A DNA stretch of 64,000 nucleotides, taken from Rhizobium sp. NFR07 (GTDB taxonomy: Bacteria; Pseudomonadota; Alphaproteobacteria; Rhizobiales; Rhizobiaceae). The notes under the pieces are model-generated. The model did not search any database. It had not been told where the DNA came from and saw only the letters and a program-made list of their open reading frames with translations. This document shows positions 54,702 through 63,077 of the stretch, one piece after another. The DNA is taken from NCBI RefSeq assembly GCF_900111905.1, contig NZ_FOKM01000006.1:124001-188000 (forward strand), in the 5' to 3' direction. How positions within the stretch are numbered: the stretch's first letter is position 1; the number at the start of each line of letters is the position of its first letter. Both the position numbers and the translations under genes were made by a program.

Positions 54702-55946
54702 CTAACGATCCGTTTTTCCGGCGATAACCACGACAGCCTGAGCCAGCACCTCGCAGCCCGCGACGGCATGTCCAGGCTCGACGAATTCGGCCTCGTTGTG
54801 GCTCAATCCGTTTCGGCAAGGAACGAAGATCATCGACGCCGGCGCGACACGATTGACGAACAGCGCATCGTGAAACGCTCCCGACAACGTGCGCGCACTT
54901 TTGAAGCCTTTGTCCGCCGCGGCCCGTTCGATTGCGTTTTGAAGATCTGCCGAGAATGTGCAGGGCGGCATGTCGAAGGATCGTGAGAGTACAACGGAGC
55001 AGCGCTGCCCTTCGGCCTCTTTCGCGATGGTGGAGGAGACGAGTTGCTCAAGCTCGTCGAGACGGCTCGGATCCGGATGGCGGATATCGACCGTGCAGCG
55101 GGCCTCTTCGGGAATGGCATTCACCGAGCCGGGCTCGACCGAGATCCGCCCAATTGTGAACCGCGCATCGGGATCGGCGGGCATGATCCTTTCGTAGAGG
55201 TTGGAAAGGGCGCTCGTCAGCGCCCGCAACGGATCTCGACGATAGCCAAGTCCTGTCGTGCCGGCATGGGCGGTCTGCCCCGATACCGTCACGTCAAGCC
55301 AGCGCGTTCCCTGGATACCGCCGACGACGCCGATCGGGATATTGCTCGCCTCGAGCGACGGGCCTTGCTCGATATGCACTTCGAGATAGGCATGGATCGG
55401 AAAGCCGAGGGGGATCATCTTCGCCCGCGGCAGACTTTCGATCGTCGCGGTCAACTCCGCTGCAAACGATACGCCGTCGGTTGCAAGTTTCCGCTGCCAT
55501 TCTGCAGGGATCTCGCCGGCGGAAAACGCCATGGATCCCATGCAGCCCGGCGCGAAACGGCATCCCTCCTCGTTCGTCCATGCCACGACCACGATGGGAC
55601 GCTCGGTCTCGACGCCTGCATCCTCAAGGCTCTCCAGCACTTCGAAGGCGGACAGCGTTCCGAGCGCGCCGTCGAACCGGCCGCCGGCCGGTTGGCTGTC
55701 GAGATGGCTGCCGATCACAAGCGGCAGCAGGCTTTCGTCCCGTCCGGCACGGCGGATGAACAGGTTCGCCATCGGATCCTGAAAGACTGAGAAGCCTCGT
55801 GTCCAGGCGAGTTCCGCCAGGAGTCGCCGGGCCCTGCGATCTCCTTCCGTCAACGCCTGGCGATTGACGCCGCCCTTCTGCGTGGCGCCGATGGCCGCGA
55901 AGGTCTCGAGCCGGCCATTGAGACGGTTGCCGTCAATCTCGATCAT
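54702..55946 (-). CDS. M20 amidase: allantoate amidohydrolase / N-carbamoyl-amino-acid hydrolase family
   Basis: Metal-dependent amidohydrolase of 414 aa. Metal-site residues are visible in GSHLDSQPAGGRFDGALG near residue 80, WTNEEGCRFAPGCMGS near residue 120, EVHIEQGPSLE near residue 190 and the C-terminal GAFHDALFVNRV. GAGGAAG precedes the ATG at 55946. It lies 10 bases after the TenA-like gene. In Bacillus a related enzyme of this superfamily (YlmB) removes a formyl group from a thiamin pyrimidine breakdown product for TenA, so that role is possible here; allantoate or carbamoyl-amino acids are the alternatives. Confidence 0.87.
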   Translation of the reverse strand: MIEIDGNRLNGRLETFAAIGATQKGGVNRQALTEGDRRARRLLAELAWTRGFSVFQDPMANLFIRRAGRDESLLPLVIGSHLDSQPAGGRFDGALGTLSAFEVLESLEDAGVETERPIVVVAWTNEEGCRFAPGCMGSMAFSAGEIPAEWQRKLATDGVSFAAELTATIESLPRAKMIPLGFPIHAYLEVHIEQGPSLEASNIPIGVVGGIQGTRWLDVTVSGQTAHAGTTGLGYRRDPLRALTSALSNLYERIMPADPDARFTIGRISVEPGSVNAIPEEARCTVDIRHPDPSRLDELEQLVSSTIAKEAEGQRCSVVLSRSFDMPPCTFSADLQNAIERAAADKGFKSARTLSGAFHDALFVNRVAPASMIFVPCRNGLSHNEAEFVEPGHAVAGCEVLAQAVVVIAGKTDR

Positions 55947-55956
55947 GCGTTCTTCC

Positions 55957-56601
55957 TCACAGATAGGGAGCGTCGTGGAAGGCGATCTCGAGCGCCTGCG
56001 CACGGCCGAATATGCCGCTCAGGCGCGACCCCTCCTGCGGGCTCATCCCCTCGCCGGCCGCATCGAGTTCGGCTTTCAACCATAGCGCCTGCGCGGCAAA
56101 ATCCTCGTGCGCGTGTAGATCGACCCACTCCTTCAGCAGCGGATCGCTCATCGCATGCTGCGCGGCCTCTTTCGACCACGTCCAGTACATCCACTCGGCC
56201 GCGAACATGGCCGCGACCGTGTCGAGATAACCGCCGTCACGGGAGATCGCCAGCATGCCGTCGCGAAAGGCAGCGACCTCGGGAATCGAAGTATCGAAGG
56301 CCGAAGGATCGATACCGCGCTCCGCAAACGTCTTCTCGAAATAGGCGATCTGCTGGTTAGCGAGCGCATCCAGCACGCCGATCAGCCAGCGCTTCTGCAC
56401 GATCGTCTCCGCCTTGGCAGCGGCGAATGCGAAGATCGAGATGGCGGTGTCGACGAAGGCACCTTCGAACACGAGATAACGTTCGAACACCTCCTTCGGC
56501 AGGCGATTTTGCTTGATATCCTCGACGAAGCGGTGGCTGACCATCGCTTCGAAGACTTCAGTGTTTTCGCGCAGGATGTGCTCGGAAAGCGTCTCACCCA
56601 T
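55957..56601 (-). CDS. TenA/THI-4 family protein (TenA_E-like)
   Basis: All-helical protein of 214 aa. FEAMVSHRFVEDIKQNRL near the N-terminus and YLVFEGAFVDTA follow the TenA pattern. The Cys-containing segment of classical TenA aminopyrimidine hydrolases reads AAEWMYWTWS here, without Cys but with a Glu, as in the TenA_E type. TenA proteins hydrolyse amino- or formylamino-pyrimidines from thiamin breakdown. I chose the ATG at 56601, one base after the upstream stop; a GTG at 56610 is an alternative. It sits between the BtpA-like gene and an M20 amidase. Confidence 0.85.
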   Translation of the reverse strand: MGETLSEHILRENTEVFEAMVSHRFVEDIKQNRLPKEVFERYLVFEGAFVDTAISIFAFAAAKAETIVQKRWLIGVLDALANQQIAYFEKTFAERGIDPSAFDTSIPEVAAFRDGMLAISRDGGYLDTVAAMFAAEWMYWTWSKEAAQHAMSDPLLKEWVDLHAHEDFAAQALWLKAELDAAGEGMSPQEGSRLSGIFGRAQALEIAFHDAPYL

Positions 56602-56602
56602 C

Positions 56603-57445
56603 TCAGGCACCCAATGCCGGGCGCGCGGCCTCGACGAAGGCCTTCACCCGGGCGGGCTCGACCGGGTTCCACCAGACGCCTCCTTCCTTCAGCGATGAGG
56701 CGACGATGACGCCGTTGGTACGCTTGAGGATCTCGACGATGTTATCCTTGGTGACGCCGGAGCCGACCAGCAGTGGCAGATGGGTCGCCGACGCGATCGT
56801 TTCGATCTCCTCGACGGTCGCCGAATTGCCGGTGCGCTGGCCGGTTGCGATCACCGCATCGGCATCGAAGAAGGCGAGATCCCGGGTCAGTTCCTCGATC
56901 GTCCGGTCGGCGGTGATCGCGTGCGCTCCATGCTTCACATGGCTGTCGGCAAACACCTTGATATGCTCGGCCCGCAGAGCCGAACGGTAACGCATCGCCT
57001 CGGCCGCACGGCCTTCTATGAAGCCCTCGTTGGCGACATAGGCATTGGCCCACTGGTTGACGCGGATGAATTTCGCGCCGCCCGCCATGGCGATGGCAAA
57101 GGCCGGGATCGGCGCATTCGCCAGCACGTTGATGCCGATCGGAATGCCGGTCGCCCGCGCGATCCGGTCGGTGATGACAGACATGAAAGCTGAGGTTTCC
57201 GGGCCGATATCGTCGGGCTTGGAAAACGGAATATCGCCATGGTTTTCGATGATCAGGCCATGCAGGCCGCCATCGATCAGGGCTTCGGCATCGCGCATGG
57301 CAATGTCGTAGATGGAGTTCATAGAAGCGCCGCGATAACGCGGTGCGCCCGGGAAAGGCGAGCAATGGATCATCCCGATCAATGCCTTGTCAGTGCCAAA
57401 TATTTCCCTTATGGCGCTTGAATTGTTATCCGAAATCGTCTGCAT
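56603..57445 (-). CDS. BtpA/SgcQ-family TIM-barrel protein
   Basis: Protein of 280 aa of the BtpA/SgcQ family, a TIM barrel of uncertain activity. LIGMIHCSPFPGAPRY near residue 20, DAEALIDGGLHGLIIENHGDIPF, VNQWANAYVANEGFIEG and VGSGVTKDNI near residue 225, a phosphate-binding-like loop, are visible. I chose the second ATG at 57445 with AAAGGA at five bases; an ATG two codons earlier overlaps that site. It is only 23 bp from the divergent kinase gene. Related genes sit next to sugar kinases and transporters in other bacteria. Function unknown. Confidence 0.82.
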   Translation of the reverse strand: MQTISDNNSSAIREIFGTDKALIGMIHCSPFPGAPRYRGASMNSIYDIAMRDAEALIDGGLHGLIIENHGDIPFSKPDDIGPETSAFMSVITDRIARATGIPIGINVLANAPIPAFAIAMAGGAKFIRVNQWANAYVANEGFIEGRAAEAMRYRSALRAEHIKVFADSHVKHGAHAITADRTIEELTRDLAFFDADAVIATGQRTGNSATVEEIETIASATHLPLLVGSGVTKDNIVEILKRTNGVIVASSLKEGGVWWNPVEPARVKAFVEAARPALGA

Positions 57446-57451
57446 TTTCAT

Positions 57452-57462
57452 CCTTTCAAAGG
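57452..57462. promoter_or_regulatory. Palindrome serving as ribosome-binding site for two divergent genes
   Basis: CCTTTCAAAGG reads AAAGG on both strands. On the plus strand AAAGG lies six bases ahead of the kinase ATG (57469); on the minus strand it lies five to six bases ahead of the BtpA-like ATG (57445). The gap between the two starts is only 23 bases, so each promoter must lie in the other gene. Confidence 0.6.
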
Positions 57463-57468
57463 CCAGCC

Positions 57469-58380
57469 ATGCCTGCCCAAACTCGTGCTTTTGTCATCGG
57501 TAACGTCGCTGTCGACGAAACCATTTCAGTGTCGACCATGCCGGAAGCCGGAGCTTCGATCCTCGGTCGCGAAGAAACGCGAGACCTTGGCGGCAAGGGT
57601 GCGAACCAGGCGGTCGTGATGGCCCGGACAGGCCTTCCCACCACCCTCGTCACGGCCGTGGGCGAGGATTTCCGCGCCCAGACCATTCGCGATCAGTTGG
57701 CGCCGGAACCGGTAGAGGCGAAGCTGATCACGCTTGCCGGCCGCTCCAGCGACTTCTCCATCATCTTCACCACGCCGGATGGCGAAAACGCCATCGTCAC
57801 CACCACCGATTCCGCCGGCTCGCTTGAGCCGGAGAAAGCGATCGCCGCACTTGGCGAGGCCGCTCCCGGCGATCTCGTGGTCTTCCAAGGCAATCTCAGC
57901 CACGCGACGACCCTTGGCCTGCTCCAGGAGGCCCGCCGCCTCAGTCTCGTCACCGCCTTCAACCCCTCGCCGCTGCGGCCTTATTTCGCCGAATTCTGGC
58001 CGCTCATCGACATCGCCTTCCTGAACCGGGGCGAGGCGCAGAGTCTCACCGGTTCGTCCGACACCGCCGCGACCGAAAAGCTGCTGCAATCCGGCGTTCG
58101 CCATGTCGTGCTGACACTCGGCGCCGACGGCGCACTGCTTGCCAGTCAAGACGCGGAGATCGCCACCATCCCGGCGGTCGCCGCCAACGCAATCGACACG
58201 ACCGGCGCCGGCGACACGTTCATGGCGGTGGCCCTCGCTTCCGCAGCCCTGCGTGGCGTCGAACTCGATACCCGCGCCATCGGCCATGCCGCCGCGGCCT
58301 CCGCCCTGACCGTCAGCCGCCGCGGCACCCGCCAGGCCTTCCCGAGCGCTGACGAGCTGCAGGTGATCCTGGCGCGCTGA
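57469..58380 (+). CDS. PfkB/ribokinase-family sugar or nucleoside kinase
   Basis: Kinase of 303 aa. The N-terminal substrate Gly-Gly motif is DLGGKGANQAVVMAR near residue 38, and the C-terminal ATP/anion-hole motif is NAIDTTGAGDTF near residue 240 with the catalytic Asp. The ribokinase-like N-terminus suggests a ribose- or nucleoside-like substrate. It is divergent from the BtpA-like gene and convergent with the amidotransferase-like gene. Confidence 0.9.
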   Translation: MPAQTRAFVIGNVAVDETISVSTMPEAGASILGREETRDLGGKGANQAVVMARTGLPTTLVTAVGEDFRAQTIRDQLAPEPVEAKLITLAGRSSDFSIIFTTPDGENAIVTTTDSAGSLEPEKAIAALGEAAPGDLVVFQGNLSHATTLGLLQEARRLSLVTAFNPSPLRPYFAEFWPLIDIAFLNRGEAQSLTGSSDTAATEKLLQSGVRHVVLTLGADGALLASQDAEIATIPAVAANAIDTTGAGDTFMAVALASAALRGVELDTRAIGHAAAASALTVSRRGTRQAFPSADELQVILAR

Positions 58381-58402
58381 CACGCGTCGGAAACCGTCCA
58401 GC

Positions 58403-59173
58403 TCAGCGTTTCTCGCTCAGCCAGCCCAGGATGTTCTTCCACAGGCGACCATAACCCTCCCATTCGCAGAATGCCGGCGACAGCCAATGCGGCCCGATAT
58501 CGGAGGTCCAGGCGGCACTGCGGCCCTTGCCGAACGCGCCGGTCACCAGCAGCGGGTGCCCGCCCTGGTCTTCCGGTAGACGGGCGACGACCTCGACATC
58601 CGCACGGTCGCGCACCTCCACCTCGTTGACGCCGAGAAGCAGCGGCCATTCTCCGAACATGCCGGCAACGGTCGGATGGTCCGCCTTGGTGATAACCGCT
58701 CCGGTGCCTTCCGGAATTTCGACGCGGTCGTCATAGGGAAGGCAGGTGACCGGCAGTACGTCCTCCACAGCCGTGCGGCGCCAGCGCGCCTTGCCGTCTA
58801 TGCCCTGGAAGGAGAAATAGCCGCCGACCATTAGCAAGCCACCACCCTTTTCCACCCAGGCCTTGATCAGCTTCAGGCGGTTGGGCACGGTCTTGGAATG
58901 CAGCCAGACGGCAGGCGGCAGCAGCAGCGAATTGGCGCCGATATCCGACAGGATGATCACGTCATAAGCGTCGAGCCCTTCCATCTCGAAGGGAAACTTC
59001 TCTACCGCCTCATGGGCCGGCATGTAGGTCAGCTCGTATTCGCTTCCTTTCAGCGCCTCAACCAGCGGTTCGGCGCCGAGATGGAAGGTGACGCTGCCGA
59101 ACTGGTCGAAGCCTTTGTAATGGGTGGCGGAGCTGACCCAGCTCTCGCCGACGAGGAGGACTTTCTTGGTCAT
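58403..59173 (-). CDS. Glutamine-amidotransferase-like protein (DUF1355 type)
   Basis: Cytoplasmic protein of 256 aa with a class-I glutamine-amidotransferase-like fold (VLLVGESWVSSATHYKGF near the start, YDVIILSDIGANSLLL, GGGLLMVGGYFSFQG, then GAFGKGRSAAWTSDIGPHW). The elbow where a catalytic Cys would be reads VGGYFSF, so no nucleophile Cys is seen and amidotransferase activity is doubtful. Related proteins are found next to sugar transporters. Function unknown. Confidence 0.8.
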   Translation of the reverse strand: MTKKVLLVGESWVSSATHYKGFDQFGSVTFHLGAEPLVEALKGSEYELTYMPAHEAVEKFPFEMEGLDAYDVIILSDIGANSLLLPPAVWLHSKTVPNRLKLIKAWVEKGGGLLMVGGYFSFQGIDGKARWRRTAVEDVLPVTCLPYDDRVEIPEGTGAVITKADHPTVAGMFGEWPLLLGVNEVEVRDRADVEVVARLPEDQGGHPLLVTGAFGKGRSAAWTSDIGPHWLSPAFCEWEGYGRLWKNILGWLSEKR

Positions 59174-59204
59174 GGTCTTTCCATTTCTATGGTCTTTCTG
59201 GTGA

Positions 59205-60272
59205 TCAGGACTTGGCCTGGAACACCGATCTCGGATTGTCGCGCATCAGGATGTCGAGCTGCGCATCGGTGACCCCATGCCGCTTCAAGCGCGGCAGAAA
59301 ATGCTTGAGGATGTAGGCGTAGCCGTTGCCACCGTATCTGGTCAGCATCATCTTCAGGAACACATCGTGGGACAGCAGTATGCGGTCGATATGGCCGCGC
59401 TCGATCAGCTTGACGATCGCGCGCGCCGCCTCCTCATCGCTCGGGCACTGCACCTGCTGATCGGCATAGAAGAAGTCCATGCCGATCATGTCGTATTCCA
59501 GGAAGGCGCCGCGTGATGCGAGCTCGCCCTGATAGGCGAGATCGTCATGCGACGGGTTCATGTGGCAGAGCACCGTATGGCGAAGCTCCGCCCCTTCCTC
59601 TTCCGCGATATCCAGCACCTTGTGGCCGAGCCTGAACCAGCCGGGCAGATGCACCATCAGGGGCAAGCCCGTGCGCGCCTGCGCCCGCGCGGCCGCCCTG
59701 AGCGACTTCTCTTCCTGGTCGGTGAAATCCGACGACACGCCGATCTCGCCGATCAGACCGACCTTGATGTCGGTGCCGTCGACACCGACGGTCGCCTCCT
59801 GAACGATCTCGTCGGCAATCTCGTCGATCGACATTCCGGCCACCTTGGCTGGATGCGAGGAGCCGAGATAATAACCGGCGCCCATGATGATGTTGAGCCC
59901 CGCCCCCTGCGATATGCGCTTCAGCGCCCGCGGATCACGGCCGATCCCCTGGCAGGTCGGCTCGACCACCGTATTGCCGCCATGCCTGGCGAAATCCTTG
60001 AGTTCGGTGATCGCCAGCGGCTCGTCGTCCAGCGTGATATTGTGCTTGTTGACGAACGGGTCCTGATGCAGCTCGCTCAGGATCTCGATGCAGACGAAGC
60101 TCTCGGCGAGATACTGGCGTTCCGGCGTCTTCGGCGCATGCCACCAGCAGCGGCAGTCGTTGAGGATGTGCTCGTGCATCAGGGTAAGGCCGAGATCGGA
60201 AACTGGGATCGCTCCCGCCACCGTCATCACCTTGCCCGATCGGATATGGGCCTCGGAAAGATCCTTGCTCAT
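59205..60272 (-). CDS. Phosphotriesterase-family metal hydrolase
   Basis: Amidohydrolase-superfamily protein of 355 aa. The metal pair is the LMHEHIL motif near residue 34. The position of the carboxylated Lys of true phosphotriesterases reads LIGEIGVSSDF, with Glu, as in PHP-type homologues. LMVHLPGW and LCHMNPSHDD add the two metal His, and LLSHDVFLKMM holds the last Asp. PHP-type members act on lactones or phosphodiesters more than organophosphates. It lies 7 bases after the permease gene of the ribose-type importer. Confidence 0.88.
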   Translation of the reverse strand: MSKDLSEAHIRSGKVMTVAGAIPVSDLGLTLMHEHILNDCRCWWHAPKTPERQYLAESFVCIEILSELHQDPFVNKHNITLDDEPLAITELKDFARHGGNTVVEPTCQGIGRDPRALKRISQGAGLNIIMGAGYYLGSSHPAKVAGMSIDEIADEIVQEATVGVDGTDIKVGLIGEIGVSSDFTDQEEKSLRAAARAQARTGLPLMVHLPGWFRLGHKVLDIAEEEGAELRHTVLCHMNPSHDDLAYQGELASRGAFLEYDMIGMDFFYADQQVQCPSDEEAARAIVKLIERGHIDRILLSHDVFLKMMLTRYGGNGYAYILKHFLPRLKRHGVTDAQLDILMRDNPRSVFQAKS

Positions 60273-60279
60273 ACCGCCC

Positions 60280-61281
60280 TCACGCTTTCTTTCCGCCGAA
60301 ACGGAAGTTGGTGGTGAAGATCTTGGTGTTGAGCCAGATCGCCACGAGAATGATCGCGCCCGTTACGATCTGTGTGAAGAAGGGCGAAATATGCATCAGG
60401 ATCAGCCCGTTGCCGATGACCGCGATGGTCAGCGTGCCGAGCACGGTGCCGAGAATGCTGCCGCGCCCGCCCATCAGGGATGTGCCGCCGAGCACCACCG
60501 CGGCGATGACCTGCAGTTCGAACCCGACCGCCGCATTGGACGAACCGGAACCGAGACGTGCCGCGATCAGCAACCCGGCCAGCGCGCAGGCGATGCCGGA
60601 TACCATGTAGACGGAAGCAACGATCCATTTCGCCGGCATCCCGACGCGACGGGCAGCCTCGAGGTTGGAGCCGACGGCCACGACCTGACGGCCGTATTTC
60701 GTATAGGCGATGATCACGTAACCGATCACTGCTACCAGCACCGCAATCACCGCCGGAACCGGAAGCCCGAGGAATTCACCTCGGCCGAGCCAGAAGAAGC
60801 CGGGAACGTCCTTGATCGGGATCGAATAGCCCTGCGTCAGCCAGAGCGCGAAACCGCGCAGGATCGACAGACCGGCAAGCGTCACGATGAATGCCGGAAT
60901 GCCCTGATAGGCGACGAACCATCCCTGCGCGATACCCATCAGGGCACCGAAGGCGACCATGCCGATCACCACGGTCGGCCAGGGGTAGCCCATCGCAAGG
61001 ATGATCGCCGCCACCGCATTGACCAGCGCCACCTGCGAACCGACCGAGAGATCGATGCCGCCGGTAATGATGACCAATGTCATGGCGACCGCCACGACGA
61101 GGATGGGAGCGGCTTGGCGCAAGACGTTGAGAATATTGCCGAGCGTCAGGAAGGTGTCGGTGGTGATGGAAAAGAACAAAAGGCAGGCGACGAAGAAGGC
61201 CGTGATCGACAGGACCTGCGCATGTTCGGAGAGAAAGTCTGCGACCGGAGAGCCGGCCGCGCGTTCGGTATAGGCGCTCAA
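60280..61281 (-). CDS. Ribose-type ABC permease (RbsC-like)
   Basis: Inner-membrane permease of 333 aa, CUT2 family, with about eight to ten membrane segments. GGIDLSVGSQVALVNAVAA near residue 70 and VVLGGTSLMGGRGSILGTVLGTL near residue 265 are family signatures. Overlaps the ATPase gene by four bases. Confidence 0.93.
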   Translation of the reverse strand: MSAYTERAAGSPVADFLSEHAQVLSITAFFVACLLFFSITTDTFLTLGNILNVLRQAAPILVVAVAMTLVIITGGIDLSVGSQVALVNAVAAIILAMGYPWPTVVIGMVAFGALMGIAQGWFVAYQGIPAFIVTLAGLSILRGFALWLTQGYSIPIKDVPGFFWLGRGEFLGLPVPAVIAVLVAVIGYVIIAYTKYGRQVVAVGSNLEAARRVGMPAKWIVASVYMVSGIACALAGLLIAARLGSGSSNAAVGFELQVIAAVVLGGTSLMGGRGSILGTVLGTLTIAVIGNGLILMHISPFFTQIVTGAIILVAIWLNTKIFTTNFRFGGKKA

Positions 61282-62093
61282 TGTCTGCCTCCGACGATAA
61301 GCTGCACGAGGTCCTGCAGGTCGGTCTTGCCGATATCGCGCTCGGCGACCTTGGTGCCTTCGTACATGACGGCGATGCGGTCGCAGACGCGGAACAGATC
61401 CTGCAGGCGGTGTGTGATCAGGATCACCGACACGCCCTTGGCCTTGACCCGATTGATCAGGTTGAGCACTGCCTCCACCTCGGCGACGGCCAAAGCGGAT
61501 GTCGGCTCATCCATGATCAGGACCTTCGGATTGAAGGATGCCGCACGCGCAATGGCGATCGCCTGGCGCTGGCCGCCTGAGAGTTTTTCCACCTTGGCGC
61601 CGAGACGCGGAATGCGGATCTCGAGCGCATCCAGCATGGCACGGGCTTCCGAGACCATGCGTGGACGATCGAGAAACGGCCCCTTGGTCAGTTCACGACC
61701 GAGAAACAGATTGCCGACGACATCGACATGATCGCAGAGGCTCAGATCCTGGAACACCATCTCGATATTACGGTCCCGGGCATCGGCCGGTCCGCTGAAG
61801 CGAACATCCTGTCCGTCGATGGAGATCGTGCCGTCATCCGGAATATAGGTGCCGGATATGACCTTGGTCAGCGTCGACTTGCCGGCGGCATTGTCCCCCA
61901 CCAGACCAAGGCACTCGCCCGGATAGATGTCGAGATCGACGCCGCGCAGCGCCTGGTGCGAACCGAAACTCTTGCGGATGCCCTTCAATGAAATTCGTGG
62001 CTGACGAATGGCGCCCTCGCCGGATTGCCGGGAGAGGATTTCTCCTCCCCCAGCCCCTGCGACAGCGGTTGGGAGCTGTCGGTCAGAGATCAT
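61278..62093 (-). CDS. Ribose-type ABC ATPase, single-domain (FrcA-like)
   Basis: ATPase of 271 aa. Walker A GDNAAGKST near residue 64, signature LSGGQRQA, Walker B VLIMDEPTSALA and an H-loop in ILITHRLQ. It has one nucleotide-binding domain rather than the two fused domains of E. coli RbsA, so it should act as a homodimer, as in FrcA-type importers. About 30 extra N-terminal residues precede the fold. Four-base overlaps on both sides. Confidence 0.92.
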   Translation of the reverse strand: MISDRQLPTAVAGAGGGEILSRQSGEGAIRQPRISLKGIRKSFGSHQALRGVDLDIYPGECLGLVGDNAAGKSTLTKVISGTYIPDDGTISIDGQDVRFSGPADARDRNIEMVFQDLSLCDHVDVVGNLFLGRELTKGPFLDRPRMVSEARAMLDALEIRIPRLGAKVEKLSGGQRQAIAIARAASFNPKVLIMDEPTSALAVAEVEAVLNLINRVKAKGVSVILITHRLQDLFRVCDRIAVMYEGTKVAERDIGKTDLQDLVQLIVGGRH

Positions 62094-63040
62094 TTGAAGA
62101 CGGCCCGGTAGGGTTCGACATTCTCCTTGGTGACGATGGTGATCGGCACTGAGATCGTCTTCTCGACGCTGCCGCCGTCCGCGATCTTCTTCAATGCGTC
62201 CACCGCGGCCGCACCCATGGCGGACGGGTCCTGCTGGATGACGGCGGTGACGTAGCCGGCATCGATGCCGGCGATCGCCTGGGCGGTCAGATCCCAGCCG
62301 AATACCTTCACGTCGGATTGCTTGCCCTGGCTTTCGACGGCGGCGATCGCCCCCATCAGCGCCGGCTCGCCGGTGGCGTAGACGGCGGTCATGTCCGGAT
62401 TGCCGGTGATCAGGTTTTCGGCCGCGGCAAGCGCATTGTCCTGGATGTTCTGGCCATCGACGACGCCCGCGGTCTCGACACCTTCCGCGCCCTTGACGGT
62501 CTTCTCGAAGCCTTCCTGGCGGACATTCTGGATGAATGAGTTCAGGGCACCAACAACGCCGTACTTCACCTTGCCACCCATGTCGCTCTTCACATAGTCG
62601 AGGAAGAACTTGCCCATGTCGGCGCCGGCCTTGGCGTTGTCGACGCCGATCTGCGCCTTCTGCGGGCCGTCCGGCAGGATGGCGTCGATGGCGACGACCG
62701 GAATGCCGGCGGCGGCGGCCTGCTGCACGGCCGGCATGATGCCATTGACGTCGATGGCAACGACCGCAAGTCCGTCGACCTTCTGCTGGATATAGGTCTC
62801 GATCGCGCTGTTCTGCGCGGCCGGGTCGTTATTTGCGTTGAAGATGACCAGCTTGGCGCCGGCAGCGTCGGCGGCCTTCTGCGCACCCTCGTTCATCTGG
62901 TTGAAGAACAGGGCCTGCTGGTTGATCTGGACAAGAGCGAAGGTTTTCTCAGCGGCTTGAGCCGCGGAGCCGAAGGAAATGCCGGCGAATGCGGTTGCCG
63001 CGAGCGTCGCGGTCAACATCCTGCGTGTGAAAATAGTCAT
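62090..63040 (-). CDS. Ribose-type ABC substrate-binding protein (RbsB-like)
   Basis: Periplasmic binding protein of 316 aa. A signal peptide (residues 1-29, MTIFTRRMLTATLAATAFAG, ending AQAAE) is followed by TFALVQINQQALFFNQMNEGAQKAADAAGAK, the family N-terminus, and VVAIDAILPDG. Ligand is likely a pentose, furanose or nucleoside-like compound judged by the kinase neighbour. It lies 37 bp after the LacI gene. Confidence 0.93.
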   Translation of the reverse strand: MTIFTRRMLTATLAATAFAGISFGSAAQAAEKTFALVQINQQALFFNQMNEGAQKAADAAGAKLVIFNANNDPAAQNSAIETYIQQKVDGLAVVAIDVNGIMPAVQQAAAAGIPVVAIDAILPDGPQKAQIGVDNAKAGADMGKFFLDYVKSDMGGKVKYGVVGALNSFIQNVRQEGFEKTVKGAEGVETAGVVDGQNIQDNALAAAENLITGNPDMTAVYATGEPALMGAIAAVESQGKQSDVKVFGWDLTAQAIAGIDAGYVTAVIQQDPSAMGAAAVDALKKIADGGSVEKTISVPITIVTKENVEPYRAVFK

Positions 63041-63077
63041 GTGTTCGTCCTCTGGTTTTCTTCATTATCGTTGCTTT

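Noticed and set aside
60088..61731. 547-codon plus-strand open frame opposite the phosphotriesterase and permease genes
   Set aside because: Very rich in Arg, Asp and His with no hydrophobic core; a mirror of the real minus-strand genes.
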